A DNA stretch of 44,136 nt from Streptomyces sp. CB02923 (GTDB taxonomy: Bacteria > Actinomycetota > Actinomycetes > Streptomycetales > Streptomycetaceae), in assembly GCF_001905005.1 (NCBI RefSeq), contig NZ_LWKZ01000004.1, forward strand, positions 1 to 44,136, given 5' to 3'. Each line of letters opens with the position of its first letter. Position 1 is the stretch's first letter. This document shows, one piece after another, positions 27,937 through 41,574 of this stretch. The notes beneath the pieces are model-generated. The model was given only the letters and a program-made list of their open reading frames with translations. It ran no database searches and was not told where the DNA came from. Both the position numbers and the translations under genes were made by a program.

Positions 27937-27962
27937 GTGCGCTCCGTGACAGTGGAGCGCAC
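27937..27962. terminator. Hairpin downstream of mutY
   Basis: A perfect 9-bp stem (27937-27945 with 27954-27962, loop GTGACAGT) lies 70 bp after mutY. It may separate mutY transcription from sigE. No U tract follows. Confidence 0.5.
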
Positions 27963-28138
27963 GGGCCGCGTCGCTCCTGAATAGCTCTTCCGGCCACCCC
28001 TGCTGTCCCCCAGGAGGATGACCCGTTCCGTAGCCCGGTCAGCCGGAGGTATGACCCCCGGCGCGCTGTTACACAACCGACGGTCTTCCGTGCACTCTCT
28101 GTGGGGCCCACGCACATTACGCCGCAACACCCCCTCCG

Positions 28139-28144
28139 TAGCGT
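28139..28144 (+). promoter_or_regulatory. Possible sigE promoter -10 element
   Basis: A TAGCGT hexamer lies 70 nt before the sigE start. The -35 region is weak (ATTACG, 17 nt upstream), as expected for a promoter that needs the response regulator CseB. The 345-bp gap up to sigE is otherwise without a gene. Reading this exact site as the promoter is a guess. Confidence 0.3.
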
Positions 28145-28213
28145 CTTCCTCGTGCTGGAGATGACCACCAGCGCGGTCAACGTGGGGAACGCAAGCGGAT
28201 CGGAGGCGTCGGG

Positions 28214-28765
28214 ATGGCGACCAGCGGCGGCAAGGTACTGGACTTCGAAGAGTACGTGCGGACGCGGCAGGATGCCCTGCTGCGCAGTGCCCGGCGCCTG
28301 GTACCCGACCCGGTCGACGCCCAGGACCTGCTCCAGACGGCCCTGGTCCGCACGTACGGGCGCTGGGACGGCATCGCCGACAAATCCCTCGCCGACGCCT
28401 ACCTCCGCCGCGTCATGATCAACACGCGTACGGAGTGGTGGCGCGCCCGCAAGCTGGAGGAGGTGCCCACCGAGCAGCTCCCGGACGCCAGCGTCGACGA
28501 CGGCACCGAGCAGCGCGCCGACCGGGCGCTGCTGATGGACATCCTCGGCGTGCTCGCGCCCAAGCAGCGCAGCGTCGTCGTGCTGCGACACTGGGAGCAG
28601 ATGAGCACCGAGGAGACCGCGGCGGCGCTGGGCATGTCCACCGGTACGGTCAAGAGCACGCTGCACCGGGCCCTGGCCCGGCTGCGCCAGGAGCTGGAGA
28701 ATCGCGACATCGACGCGCGGATGCTGGAGCGCGGCGAGCAGGAGCGGGAGCGGTGCGCGGCCTGA
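28214..28765 (+). CDS. sigE: RNA polymerase sigma factor SigE (ECF)
   Basis: This 183-residue ECF sigma factor controls the cell-envelope stress response. Region 2 spans about residues 18-85 (ALLRSARRLVPDPVDAQDLLQ, WWRARK) and region 4 about 108-160 (LAPKQRSVVVLRHWEQMSTEETAAALG, TVKSTLHRAL). ATG 28214 follows GGAGG by 8 nt. It heads the four-gene operon with cseA, cseB and cseC. In S. coelicolor there is no cognate anti-sigma factor: activity is set by CseB-driven transcription. Confidence 0.97.
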   Translation: MATSGGKVLDFEEYVRTRQDALLRSARRLVPDPVDAQDLLQTALVRTYGRWDGIADKSLADAYLRRVMINTRTEWWRARKLEEVPTEQLPDASVDDGTEQRADRALLMDILGVLAPKQRSVVVLRHWEQMSTEETAAALGMSTGTVKSTLHRALARLRQELENRDIDARMLERGEQERERCAA

Positions 28766-28800
28766 CCGGCTGCGGAAGCGGTGGCTTAGCCAGAGGGACT

Positions 28801-29718
28801 GTGAGCGGGAGCGGTTTGACCAGGAACAGGCCGGCCGGAGGCGGGCCGGCCCAGAGCACGCCGGCCGGGCCCCCGCCGGCCGGCGGCGCCTTGCCCGGGA
28901 CGGGGCCGACCCGGTTCGTACGGAGGGGAATCGGGCAGGTCACCGGCTGGCGGGCCGGTCTCGGGCGGTCCGCCGCCCGGCGGGCGCGGCCCGGCAGGCC
29001 GGGACCGGAGCGCCCGGCGCCGGAGCGGGGCCGCCGGGCCTCCGCGGACCGGTCGCGGTCCCGGCGGAGCTCGGCCCTCCGGACGGGCGGCGGAGCCGCC
29101 GTCGCGGGGATGGCCGCCCTCTCCCTGCTGCTGGCCGGCTGCAGTCCCGGCGGCGAGGGCGTACGGACCGAAGGCACGGCCACCAGCACCCCCGCGCCGC
29201 CCACGAACCGGTCGGCCCATGCGCCGTCCCCGTCCCCCTCGACGTCCGTCGCGTACCAGAAGGTCGACGCCGTGGAGCTGATGAAGCACGACCCGAAGGT
29301 CGGCGACGACGTCAAGAAGTCCCTCGGCAAGCCGTGCGCCGCGGAGGAGTACCCGGTCGAGGTCACCTACGCCGCGCTCACCCACGGCAAGGATCCCGAC
29401 GTCCTGGTGAACGTGATGACCTGTGCGGACTCCGTGGGCATCGGCTCGTACGTCTACCGTAAGAAGGGCGGGACGTACGAGAATGTCTTCGCCGACGAGC
29501 AGCCTTCGGTGTACGCGGGTGTCAACAAGGGTGAGCTGGAGGTCTCCAAGCAGACCTACAACACCGGCGACAAGGTGTGCTGCGCGTCCGGCGAGGATGT
29601 GATGACCTACCGCTGGACGGGCAGCCGTTTCGTCGAGTACGCCCGGTACCACACCGACTACAGCAAGACCGGGGGCACGGAATCCGCGGCCCCGGACAGC
29701 ACGGCACCGGAGGATTGA
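28801..29718 (+). CDS. cseA: SigE operon lipoprotein CseA
   Basis: This lipoprotein is thought to damp the SigE response. The lipobox LLLAGC ends at Cys114 of the frame from GTG 28801, behind AGAGGG. A second GTG at 28753 overlaps the end of sigE but would put a TTA codon (28786-28788) into the gene. Either start leaves an unusually long Arg/Pro/Gly-rich N-terminus of about 85-100 residues before the hydrophobic signal; S. coelicolor CseA is shorter as I recall. No in-frame ATG or GTG is found nearer to the lipobox except one too close (29110). The secreted part has five Cys residues including KVCCASGED. Confidence 0.88.
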   Translation: MSGSGLTRNRPAGGGPAQSTPAGPPPAGGALPGTGPTRFVRRGIGQVTGWRAGLGRSAARRARPGRPGPERPAPERGRRASADRSRSRRSSALRTGGGAAVAGMAALSLLLAGCSPGGEGVRTEGTATSTPAPPTNRSAHAPSPSPSTSVAYQKVDAVELMKHDPKVGDDVKKSLGKPCAAEEYPVEVTYAALTHGKDPDVLVNVMTCADSVGIGSYVYRKKGGTYENVFADEQPSVYAGVNKGELEVSKQTYNTGDKVCCASGEDVMTYRWTGSRFVEYARYHTDYSKTGGTESAAPDSTAPED

Positions 29719-29727
29719 GAACACCGC

Positions 29728-30438
29728 ATGGCCGATACCCATGTGCTCTTCGTCGAGGACGACGACGTCATCCGCGAGGCGACCCAGCTCGCCCTGGAGC
29801 GGGACGGCTTCGTCGTCACCGCCATGCCCGACGGACTGGCGGGCCTGGAGGCCTTCCGGGCCGACCGCCCCGACATCGCCCTGCTGGATGTGATGGTGCC
29901 GGGCCTGGACGGCGTCAGCCTGTGCCGGCGCATCCGGGACGAGTCCACCGTGCCGGTGATCATGCTGTCGGCGCGGGCCGACTCCATCGACGTGGTGCTG
30001 GGCCTGGAGGCGGGCGCCGACGACTACGTGACCAAGCCGTTCGACGGCGCCGTGCTGGTGGCCCGCATCCGCGCGGTGCTGCGCCGCTTCGGGCACGCCT
30101 CGGGGCCGGACGGTTCGGGCGCCGCCGCCCCGGAGGCGGCCGACCCCGCCGAGGCCGTACTGCGCTTCGGCGACCTGGAGGTCGACACGGAGGGCATGGA
30201 GGTGCGCAAAGGCGGTCAGCCGGTCGCGCTGACGCCCACCGAGATGCGCCTGCTGCTGGAGTTCTCGAACTCGCCCGGTACGGTCCTCTCCCGCGACCGG
30301 CTGCTGGAGCGGGTCTGGGACTACGGCTGGGGCGGGGACACCCGCGTCGTCGACGTCCACGTCCAGCGGCTGCGCGGCAAGATCGGCCAGGACCGGATCG
30401 AGACCGTCCGCGGCTTCGGTTACAAGCTGAGAGGCTGA
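29728..30438 (+). CDS. cseB: Two-component response regulator CseB
   Basis: This 236-residue OmpR-type regulator has an N-terminal receiver with phospho-acceptor Asp54 and acidic residues 10-12, and a winged-helix DNA-binding domain at about 140-233 (LTPTEMRLLLEF, VVDVHVQRLRGKI). It activates the sigE promoter. GGAGGA at 29708-29713, inside the end of cseA, is its ribosome-binding site. An Ala/Pro/Glu linker of about 20 residues is longer than usual. Confidence 0.97.
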   Translation: MADTHVLFVEDDDVIREATQLALERDGFVVTAMPDGLAGLEAFRADRPDIALLDVMVPGLDGVSLCRRIRDESTVPVIMLSARADSIDVVLGLEAGADDYVTKPFDGAVLVARIRAVLRRFGHASGPDGSGAAAPEAADPAEAVLRFGDLEVDTEGMEVRKGGQPVALTPTEMRLLLEFSNSPGTVLSRDRLLERVWDYGWGGDTRVVDVHVQRLRGKIGQDRIETVRGFGYKLRG

Positions 30439-30446
30439 CTCCTGCG

Positions 30447-31748
30447 GTGGTCAGGCTCGCCCTGCGTACCGGACTGAGGTGGAAGCTCAGCGCCGCCATC
30501 GCGCTCGTCGGAGCGCTGGTCGCCATCGCGCTGAGCCTCGTCGTGCACAACGCGGCCCGCGGCTCGATGCTGGACAACAGCCGCGACGTGCAGACCGAGC
30601 GCCTCAACTTCACGCAGAAGATCTACGAATCCACGCACCAGCTGCGCTTCGGCGCGAAGCTGGACGACCCGGCGCTGCCGAAGGAACTGCGGGACGAGGT
30701 CACCAACGGAAAGCGGGCGACCTACCTGGAGGACACCGGCCAGACCACGCCCAAGGTGTGGGCCGCGGCGCCGGTCGCGGGCGGCCGGGTGCTGTCCATC
30801 CAGGGCTTCTTCCCCGACCGGTTCGCCGTCCTCGACGACCTCGACCAGGCGCTGCTGATCGGCTCGACGGCGGTCGTGGTCGGCGGCTGCGCGCTCGGTG
30901 TGCTGATCGGCGGGCGGCTGTCCCAGCGGCTGCGCAAGGCCGCGGCGGCGGCCGGCAAGCTGGCCGACGGCGACACCTCCGTACGCATCCGGGACGAGGT
31001 CGGCGGCCGCATCCGGGACGAGACGGACGACCTCGCCTGGGCGGTGGACGCGATGTCCGACGCCCTCCAGCAGCGCATCGAGGCGGAGCGCCGGGTGACC
31101 GCCGACATCGCCCACGAGCTGCGTACCCCGGTCACCGGGCTGCTCACCGCGGCCGAGCTGCTGCCCCCGGGCCGCCCCTCGGAGCTGGTACGGGACCGGG
31201 CGCAGGCGATGCGCACCCTCGTCGAGGACGTGCTGGAGGTGGCCCGGCTGGACGGCTACGCCGAGCGGGCCGAGCTACAGGACGTGCTGCTCGGCGAGTT
31301 CGTCACCCGGCGGGTGCGGGCCCTGAACTCCGACATCCGGATCGAGATCCTGCGGGACGCCGAGGTCTCCACCGATCCGCGGCGCCTGGAACGCATCCTG
31401 GGCAACCTCATCGCCAACGCGGCCCGGCACGGCAAGCCGCCGATCGAGGTGACCGTCGAGGGGCGGGTCGTGCGCGTACGCGATCACGGCACGGGCTTCC
31501 CCGAGGCCCTGCTGCGCGAGGGCCCGAGCCGTTTCCGCACCGGCAGCAGCGACCGGGCCGGGCGCGGCCACGGGCTCGGCCTGACCATCGCGGCGGGCCA
31601 GGCCCGGGTGCTGGGCGCCCGGCTGACCTTCCGCAACGCGGACGAGCTGGCGGACGGGTCGACCGGGGCCGTGTCCGTGCTGTGGCTGCCGGAGAACGCC
31701 CCGACGAACACGGGCAGCTTCCCGGTCATCCAGTTGCCGGACAGGTGA
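30447..31748 (+). CDS. cseC: Sensor histidine kinase CseC
   Basis: This 433-residue membrane kinase senses envelope damage. Membrane helices lie at about 15-34 and 136-156, with an extracellular loop of about 100 residues between. A HAMP region follows, then HisKA with His223 (DIAHELRTPVTGL), and the ATPase domain with NLIANAARHG and GHGLGLTIAAG. GTG 30447 is 8 nt after the cseB stop. Its signal in S. coelicolor is cell-wall antibiotics and lysozyme. Confidence 0.96.
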   Translation: MVRLALRTGLRWKLSAAIALVGALVAIALSLVVHNAARGSMLDNSRDVQTERLNFTQKIYESTHQLRFGAKLDDPALPKELRDEVTNGKRATYLEDTGQTTPKVWAAAPVAGGRVLSIQGFFPDRFAVLDDLDQALLIGSTAVVVGGCALGVLIGGRLSQRLRKAAAAAGKLADGDTSVRIRDEVGGRIRDETDDLAWAVDAMSDALQQRIEAERRVTADIAHELRTPVTGLLTAAELLPPGRPSELVRDRAQAMRTLVEDVLEVARLDGYAERAELQDVLLGEFVTRRVRALNSDIRIEILRDAEVSTDPRRLERILGNLIANAARHGKPPIEVTVEGRVVRVRDHGTGFPEALLREGPSRFRTGSSDRAGRGHGLGLTIAAGQARVLGARLTFRNADELADGSTGAVSVLWLPENAPTNTGSFPVIQLPDR

Positions 31749-31870
31749 GGGGCGGCCTGCCCGCTCGTCGCCGTGCCCGTTCCCATGCCCGCCGTGCCCG
31801 TTCCCGTCCACGTCACGATGGTGGCACGCACCACTGACAACGGCCCGGAGACGGCGGCCCGACAACGCCG

Positions 31871-31904
31871 CGGCGGCCCCCGGCGCGAACGCCGGGGGCC
31901 GCCG
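31871..31904. terminator. Terminator between cseC and the MFS gene
   Basis: A perfect 15-bp GC stem (31871-31885 with 31890-31904, loop CGAA) sits in the convergent gap, with a stable tetraloop. It probably stops transcription on both strands. Confidence 0.8.
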
Positions 31905-31925
31905 ACCGGATCACCGGTTACCGGA

Positions 31926-33623
<1,698 letters not shown>

Positions 33624-33678
33624 TAATGAGTGGCCCCCACGGCTCCGGCCGGGACGATCGACGCAGGAGAACAGCAGC

Positions 33679-34257
33679 ATGGGCACACCGCACGCGCGCA
33701 GGGGCAACACCCGCCAGCGCATCCAGGACATCGCCCTGGAGCTGTTCGCCGAGCAGGGGTACGAGAAGACCTCACTGCGCGAGATCGCCGAACGGCTCGA
33801 CGTCACGAAGGCGGCGCTCTACTACCACTTCAAGACCAAGGAAGACATCGTCATCAGCCTGTTCCAGGACCTGGCGCAGCCGATCGACGAGCTGACCGAA
33901 TGGGCCGACCGGCAGCCGCGCACCGTGGAGACCAAGCAGGAGATCCTGCGCCGCTACAGCGAGGCGCTGCGCACCGCCGAACCCCTCTTCCGCTTCATGC
34001 AGGAGAACCAGGCGACGGTACGGGACCTGAGCATCGGGGAGACCTTCAAGCAGCGCATGCACCGCCTCACCGGGCTGCTCAGGGAGCCGGAGGCGGAGCT
34101 GACGGACCAGGTCCGCTGCATCACCGCGATCTTCTCGATGCACGCGGGCCTGTTCGCCATGCAGAACGTCGAAGGCGATCCCGAGGACAAGCGCAAGGCC
34201 ATCCTGGAGGTCGCCACCGAACTGGTCACCGCGGCCCATCCGCCGAGCCGCGGCTGA
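33679..34257 (+). CDS. TetR-family repressor of the MFS exporter
   Basis: This 192-residue regulator has its helix-turn-helix at about residues 10-55 (IALELFAEQGYEKTSLREIA, LDVTKAALYYHFKTKEDI). The ATG at 33679 follows AGGAGA. Divergent placement and the paired inverted repeat indicate control of the exporter and itself, with a drug-like ligand binding the C-terminal domain. Confidence 0.93.
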   Translation: MGTPHARRGNTRQRIQDIALELFAEQGYEKTSLREIAERLDVTKAALYYHFKTKEDIVISLFQDLAQPIDELTEWADRQPRTVETKQEILRRYSEALRTAEPLFRFMQENQATVRDLSIGETFKQRMHRLTGLLREPEAELTDQVRCITAIFSMHAGLFAMQNVEGDPEDKRKAILEVATELVTAAHPPSRG

Positions 34258-34270
34258 GGGGCACCCGACA

Positions 34271-34299
34271 CGTCAGGGCGCCCCTGGGTCTGCCTGACG
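34271..34299. terminator. Hairpin between convergent TetR and M23 genes
   Basis: CGTCAGG (34271-34277) and CCTGACG (34293-34299) form a 7-bp perfect stem with a 15-nt loop in the 57-bp convergent gap. It is a modest terminator candidate. Confidence 0.4.
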
Positions 34300-34314
34300 G
34301 CAGGGATCACACGC

Positions 34315-35004
34315 TCACACGCCGTCGCCGCGCGCCTTCAGGAAGGCGGTCGGCTCGACGCCGGAGCCGTAGTCCGGGCCGGTACGGACCTCGAAGTGCA
34401 GGTGCGGGCCGGTCGAGTTACCGGTGCTGCCGGACTTGGCGATCTCCTGGCCGGTCTGCACGGTCTGGCCCGGCTTGACCTCGGTGCTGGTCAGGTGCGC
34501 GTACTGGGTGTACGTACCGCTGTCGTGCTTGATCACGACCGCGTTGCCGTACGCGGGACCGTCGCCGCCGCCGTTCGGGCCGGCCTTGACCACGGTGCCC
34601 CCGTGCACGGCGTGCACGGCGGTGCCGCTGGGCACCACGAAGTCCTGGCCACTGTGATTGTGCGACCAGTGCTGGCCCGCCAGCCCGAAGGTCATGCCCA
34701 GCTTGTAGTCGTCCACCGGCTTGACCCAGGAGCGGGCCTTCTCCTCGGCGGCCTTCTTGGCCTTCTCGGCCTCCTGCTTCTCCGTCTCGGCGGCCTTCTT
34801 CTGCGCGTCGGCCTGCGCGGTCACCGAGGAGCGGATGTCGGACGTCAGCCCGTCCAGCGTGATCGACTGCGCGTCGCTGCCCGCCGCCACGGCCACCCCG
34901 GCGCCCGCGGCTGCGGAGACGCCCAGGCCCGCCGCAAGCACGGAGGCGCGGGTACGGAGAGTGGACTTCTTCGTCAGGCGGTGCAGGGGGTGGTGCTTCG
35001 TCAT
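34315..35004 (-). CDS. M23-family metallopeptidase, secreted
   Basis: This 229-residue peptidoglycan peptidase starts at ATG 35004 behind GGAGG. It has a signal region (about residues 18-41, SVLAAGLGVSAAAGAGVAVAA), a Lys/Glu/Ala coiled coil (about 55-95) and an M23 LytM domain (about 100-229). Zinc-site motifs are HSGQDFVVPSGT and GPHLHFEVR, with HLTS between. It is likely to remodel the cell wall and could be a SigE target by location, but no SigE promoter was confirmed. Confidence 0.94.
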   Translation of the reverse strand: MTKHHPLHRLTKKSTLRTRASVLAAGLGVSAAAGAGVAVAAGSDAQSITLDGLTSDIRSSVTAQADAQKKAAETEKQEAEKAKKAAEEKARSWVKPVDDYKLGMTFGLAGQHWSHNHSGQDFVVPSGTAVHAVHGGTVVKAGPNGGGDGPAYGNAVVIKHDSGTYTQYAHLTSTEVKPGQTVQTGQEIAKSGSTGNSTGPHLHFEVRTGPDYGSGVEPTAFLKARGDGV

Positions 35005-35592
35005 GCGGGAACTACCTCCGGGGAAAAAGACGGGGTCCCGGCCGTCGACCGGGATCGCTCCACCTTGGTAACCCGAATCCGACATGCTGCCAATAGCCGC
35101 TTCTACTACCCCATCCCGTAGCAAAAGCCAGAGAAATAAACCCGCGCGGCTACCCTCGCCCCCCGGCCTCAAACCCCGCGTCCGCCGCCGTCTCCGGGCC
35201 GCCGCACGGCCCCGCCGTCCACCCTCTGACCTGCGGATTCCGTTCGCCGGACGAAGCCGCCCCGGAACCCCGGTCCCCCCGGGCCGCACCGCGGCCGTCA
35301 CCGCGCCCGCACCGGCCCGCAGCACCTCGCGAAACAGCCGCTATTCCGCGTAGTAGGCCCCGACGGGCTTGTGCGGCATGTCACCGCGCCCCCGCTTTTC
35401 CCCGCTTTCCGGCGGGCCCTTCGCCTGTCCGTATCGGGACCAACGGCCCCGTACACAGGGATACGGCGCGCGCCCGGCCCGGTGCGCCGCCCCCCCGGCC
35501 CGAGCCGACCCCTGCGGCGGCCGGCTCCCCTAGGCTTGGCATCCACAGCGCCCGGCCCGGCCGGCGCTGCTCAGGTGATGGGGGATCACCAC
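35005..35592. other. Divergent regulatory region, M23 and NACHT genes
   Basis: These 588 bases hold no convincing gene. The M23 side has a likely long 5' leader with a GC hairpin near 35035-35060. A TAGGCT -10 hexamer at 35531-35536 may start the NACHT transcript with about a 50-nt leader. The mid part is GC- and Pro-coding-like but has no ribosome-binding site. Confidence 0.4.
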
Positions 35593-38205
35593 ATGGACCC
35601 GATGATCATCATGGCCCGGCTGCTGCCGAAAGTCGTCGCGCCGCTCGTCAGGAAACTCCTCGTGCGCCCGGGTCCCGGCGCCAAACTGGTGGACCGGCCG
35701 TTACGGATCTGCGGCCTGGTCTCCTTCCGGGGCGAGAAGCGCACCCTCGAAGAGCGCGACGTACGGCGGATCGCCGCCAAGCTGGTCGACCGGGCCGTGA
35801 CGCCGCTGCCCGGTGCCACCGGCGAGGAGCTGGAGCGGCCCGTGCGCCCCGACGAGGACCGGGCCGTGGCGCAGGCCCTCGCCCGTACCCTCTGGGCGCT
35901 CGGCGACATCGACATGGAGCTCGTGCAGGACGTCCGGCTGGAGGCGGACGAACTCGCCCGCCGGCTCCGCCGCGCCGCCCCGGACGCCACCCGCGAACTG
36001 ACCGATGACGGCACCCGGCTGCACGGCATCCTGCTGGACACCGCGTCGCTGCACATCCTGGAGTTCTTCACCCGGCTGACCGGCTTCGACGCCCGCACCC
36101 TCGCCGAGAACCGGCGCACCCTCGGCAGACTGGACGCCACCCTCGGCACGCTGGCCGCCCGGCTGCCGTCCCGCACCGCCGAGGACGCCGACTTCGAGAC
36201 GCGGTACGCCCACGACACCGCCGTCCTCCACAACCACCTGACCATCTTCGGCATCGACCTCGCCCACTCCCCGGACAGCTGGCCGCTGGACGCCGCCTAC
36301 CTGGGCCTGCGCTGCGAGGCCGAACCGGCGGCCGCGGACCGCGGCGGCACCCCGGAGCCACCCGTCCCCGCCGAGCTCGCCCTGTCCGGCCGGTGCCGGA
36401 TCCTCGTACGGGGCGTGGCGGGCTCCGGCAAGACCACCCTGCTCCAGTGGCTGGCCGTCGCCACCGCCCGCGGCGAGCTGCCCGCCGCGCTGCGCCGGGC
36501 CCTGTACGGCCGCGTCCCCTTCCTCCTGCCGGTGCGCCGCTTCGCCCGGCACGGGCTGCCCTCCCCCGGCAATTTCCTCACCGCGGTCGGCTATCCGGGC
36601 GCCGAGGCCCAGCCGCCCGGCTGGGCCGACCGCGTCCTGCGGGCCGGCCGGGCACTGCTGCTGATCGACGGTGTGGACGAGGCCCCCGAGGACCAGCGCG
36701 AGAAGCTGCGCCGCAAACTCCGCGACTGGACCGCCCTGTACCCGGGCAACGTCTGGATCGTCACCTCCCGCCCCTCCGCCGTCCGCGCCGACTGGCTGAC
36801 GGCCGACGGCTTCGCCGAACTGTCGCTGGCCCCGATGAGCCACGAGGACATCGCCGCGTTCATCCAGCGCTGGCACCACGCCGCCGCCCAGCAGGAGCCG
36901 GAGGACCTGGACCGCCTCGGCCACTACGAGCGGACCCTCCTGAACGCCGTACGCATCACCCGCGACCTGGGACGGCTCGCCACCAACCCGCTGATGTGCG
37001 GGATGCTCTGCGCGCTGCACCGCGACCGCCGGGGCTATCTGCCCGACGGCCGCAAGGAGTTGTACGAGGCCGCCCTGTCGATGCTGCTGGAGCGGCGGGA
37101 CCGGGAGCGGGCCATGGGCACCACGGACGGCATCGACCTGCCGCGCCAGCCCAAGATCCAGCTGCTGCAGAAGCTGGCCCACTGGATGCTGGTCAACGGG
37201 CGCTCGGAGATGGACCGCGAGATCGCCGTCGACACGCTCGCGCAGCACCTCCCGGCCATCCCCGACGCCGCACGCCAGGGCGGCCCCGAGGAGATCTACC
37301 GCCACCTGCTCAACCGGACCGGGCTGCTGCGCGAACCGGCCCCGGACACGGTCGACTTCGTGCACCGCACCTTCCAGGACTTCCTGGCCGCCCGTGCCAC
37401 CGTCCAGCGCCACGACTTCGGGCTGCTGCTGAACCACGCCCACCTCTCCGAATGGGAGGACGTGATCCGGATGGCCGTGGCGCTGGCCCGCCCCGACGAG
37501 TGCGCGGCGCTGCTGAACGGCCTGCTGGCCCCGCGGCCCGGCATCCGGGCCGCGGAGGCCCGGCACCGCAAGCTGCTCGCCGCGGCCTGCGTGGAGCACG
37601 CCGCCGAACTCGACCCGGAGGTACGCCACCGGGTGCGGCGCTTCACGCGTGACATGGTCCGCCCCAGCACCGTGGCCGGGGCCCGCGCGCTGGGCTGGAT
37701 CGGCCCGATCGTCCTGGAGATGCTGCCGGAGCCGGCCGGGGTCTCGGACGGCGAGGCGCACCTGCTCGCCGTCACGGCCACGTCCATCACCGACGACATG
37801 GCGATCGACTACCTGACCGGGCTGCGCGAGCGGACGTACCACGAGGTGCGGGCCCAGCTGGCGGGCGCCTGGCAGCGGTACGACACCGCCCGCTACGCCC
37901 GGGAGATCATCGCCCACCTGGACCCGGAGGGCCTGTTCTTCCCCGTGACGGACGTGGACGAGCTGCACACCCTGGGCCGGCTCGGCGGCCGGCCGTCCCT
38001 CCAGATCGCCGGGATGTTCACCAAGCGTGAGCTGATCGGCGGCATCGTCCCGCAGGATGTCCTGATCCGGCTCCATCTGGCGTGCCACCTCGGCATCTCG
38101 ATGGAGTGGCTGACCGCCTACCCCCGGCTGGAGGAGCTGTGGATCAGCCGCCGGCTGCCGCCCGTCACCGGCGTACCGGACGGGATCCGTGTCATTGAGC
38201 TCTGA
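35593..38205 (+). CDS. NACHT-domain NTPase, putative phage-defence protein
   Basis: This 870-residue STAND NTPase has an N-terminal helical domain (about 1-240, with conserved [20 protein letters not shown]), a NACHT domain with Walker [10 protein letters not shown] (274-282), Walker [10 protein letters not shown] (355-363), sensor motif [11 protein letters not shown], and the winged-helix-like [14 protein letters not shown]-terminal helical repeat region (about 620-870) ends with LEELWIS. The domain order matches bacterial NACHT (bNACHT) immune proteins, which trigger abortive infection when the C-terminus senses phage. ATG 35593 follows GGGGGA. Codon 37 (35701-35703) is TTA, so translation probably needs bldA tRNA. 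Confidence 0.9.
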   Translation: MDPMIIMARLLPKVVAPLVRKLLVRPGPGAKLVDRPLRICGLVSFRGEKRTLEERDVRRIAAKLVDRAVTPLPGATGEELERPVRPDEDRAVAQALARTLWALGDIDMELVQDVRLEADELARRLRRAAPDATRELTDDGTRLHGILLDTASLHILEFFTRLTGFDARTLAENRRTLGRLDATLGTLAARLPSRTAEDADFETRYAHDTAVLHNHLTIFGIDLAHSPDSWPLDAAYLGLRCEAEPAAADRGGTPEPPVPAELALSGRCRILVRGVAGSGKTTLLQWLAVATARGELPAALRRALYGRVPFLLPVRRFARHGLPSPGNFLTAVGYPGAEAQPPGWADRVLRAGRALLLIDGVDEAPEDQREKLRRKLRDWTALYPGNVWIVTSRPSAVRADWLTADGFAELSLAPMSHEDIAAFIQRWHHAAAQQEPEDLDRLGHYERTLLNAVRITRDLGRLATNPLMCGMLCALHRDRRGYLPDGRKELYEAALSMLLERRDRERAMGTTDGIDLPRQPKIQLLQKLAHWMLVNGRSEMDREIAVDTLAQHLPAIPDAARQGGPEEIYRHLLNRTGLLREPAPDTVDFVHRTFQDFLAARATVQRHDFGLLLNHAHLSEWEDVIRMAVALARPDECAALLNGLLAPRPGIRAAEARHRKLLAAACVEHAAELDPEVRHRVRRFTRDMVRPSTVAGARALGWIGPIVLEMLPEPAGVSDGEAHLLAVTATSITDDMAIDYLTGLRERTYHEVRAQLAGAWQRYDTARYAREIIAHLDPEGLFFPVTDVDELHTLGRLGGRPSLQIAGMFTKRELIGGIVPQDVLIRLHLACHLGISMEWLTAYPRLEELWISRRLPPVTGVPDGIRVIEL

Positions 38206-38351
38206 TATAGCGGCCCCAAGGGCTGCGGACCTGCCTTAGTGGGTCCGGTCCTGGCGTGCCGCCTTGGAGTTCCCGGGTGGCCGGAATATTCCCCTCCGCA
38301 TTTGCGCCGGGTACCGCCGGTGCAATCCGGATTGGCGTTTTCCTATTACGT

Positions 38352-38435
38352 ACGCGCGCTTACGTCTGAGAGCCACGCACGCTTACGTCCATGCCCCACG
38401 CACGCTTACGCCCGTGACCCACGCGCGCTTACGTC
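38352..38435. repeat. Four 23-bp iteron-like direct repeats
   Basis: A 15-bp core, ACGCRCGCTTACGYC, occurs at 38352-38366, 38375-38389, 38398-38412 and 38421-38435. The spacing is exactly 23 bp each time and the 8-bp spacers end in CC. The array is in the convergent gap between the NACHT gene and clpC, in a 470-bp gap without a gene. It could be a protein-binding array. Confidence 0.85.
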
Positions 38436-38586
38436 AGAGGCAATAGCCGCGGCCGCTCCCGTACCGGAGCAGGGTCCCGCGTCCCGGCGGTTACGGATAT
38501 CCGTCCACGCGCGGTACGGAAAAACACTTCCGTTCACCGCGCCGGGCGCACACCGCGCGGGAACTCCACGGCCCGGACACACGAAA

Positions 38587-38629
38587 ACGCCGCGGCCCGG
38601 AACCTGGAACAGGTCCCGGGCCGCGGCGT
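38587..38629 (-). terminator. clpC transcription terminator
   Basis: A long hairpin (38587-38600 with 38616-38629, extended by an inner 5-bp stem at 38602-38606/38610-38614) is followed on the minus strand by a TTTT run from 38587 down to 38584. It lies just after the clpC stop codon in clpC's direction. Confidence 0.85.
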
Positions 38630-38676
38630 CAGCCGTACCGGTCAGGCGCTGGGCGCCCGGTCCGTACTTCCTGCCG

Positions 38677-41196
<2,520 letters not shown>

Positions 41197-41574
41197 CGTT
41201 AATCGCTCCTCAGAGCGGTCAGGCAGTTAGGGGTCGGTCCCCTCCCTGTCCTTCCGCATGCTAGTCCCGTGGGACGGGACAGCTCATTCCAACTGCCGAC
41301 ATCCGTCCGGATCACCCCCGCGACGGCGGGGAAATCTGCTGCCGAACAGCCGACATCTGCTCCAACCCGATGGTGCGAGACGATGTTCCCGCAGGCCAGG
41401 CATATACGCCCCGGGCCAGTACGCCCGTGGCGAACGCACCCTTCACCGACACGCCCGCCCGGAGTCCGCCGCCACTCCGGAAAACGCGCTGCGCACGCCG
41501 CTGCACCGTCTCTCCCCACTGGGAATGTCTTACCCGCCGCCCCGGACACTCCATGCGGCGTGGGCCCGTTCCCT

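Noticed and set aside
28121..28148. A SigE/ECF-type promoter (AAC ... CGTC) before sigE
   Set aside because: Spacing between AAC and CGTC is 13 nt; the ECF consensus needs about 16-17.
35005..35100. Possible c-di-AMP (ydaO) riboswitch upstream of the M23 gene
   Set aside because: The core GGGGTGAATC-type motif of ydaO is absent in the minus-strand leader, and only a generic GC hairpin is seen.
38264..38446. A 60-residue plus-strand frame over the iteron-like array
   Set aside because: It lacks a ribosome-binding site and codes the repeats; no sign of protein conservation.
41309..41334. A lone hairpin resembling a type I-E CRISPR repeat (CACCCCCGCGACGGCGGGGA)
   Set aside because: No second copy occurs 61 bp away on either side, so it is probably a chance stem-loop in the clpC upstream region.
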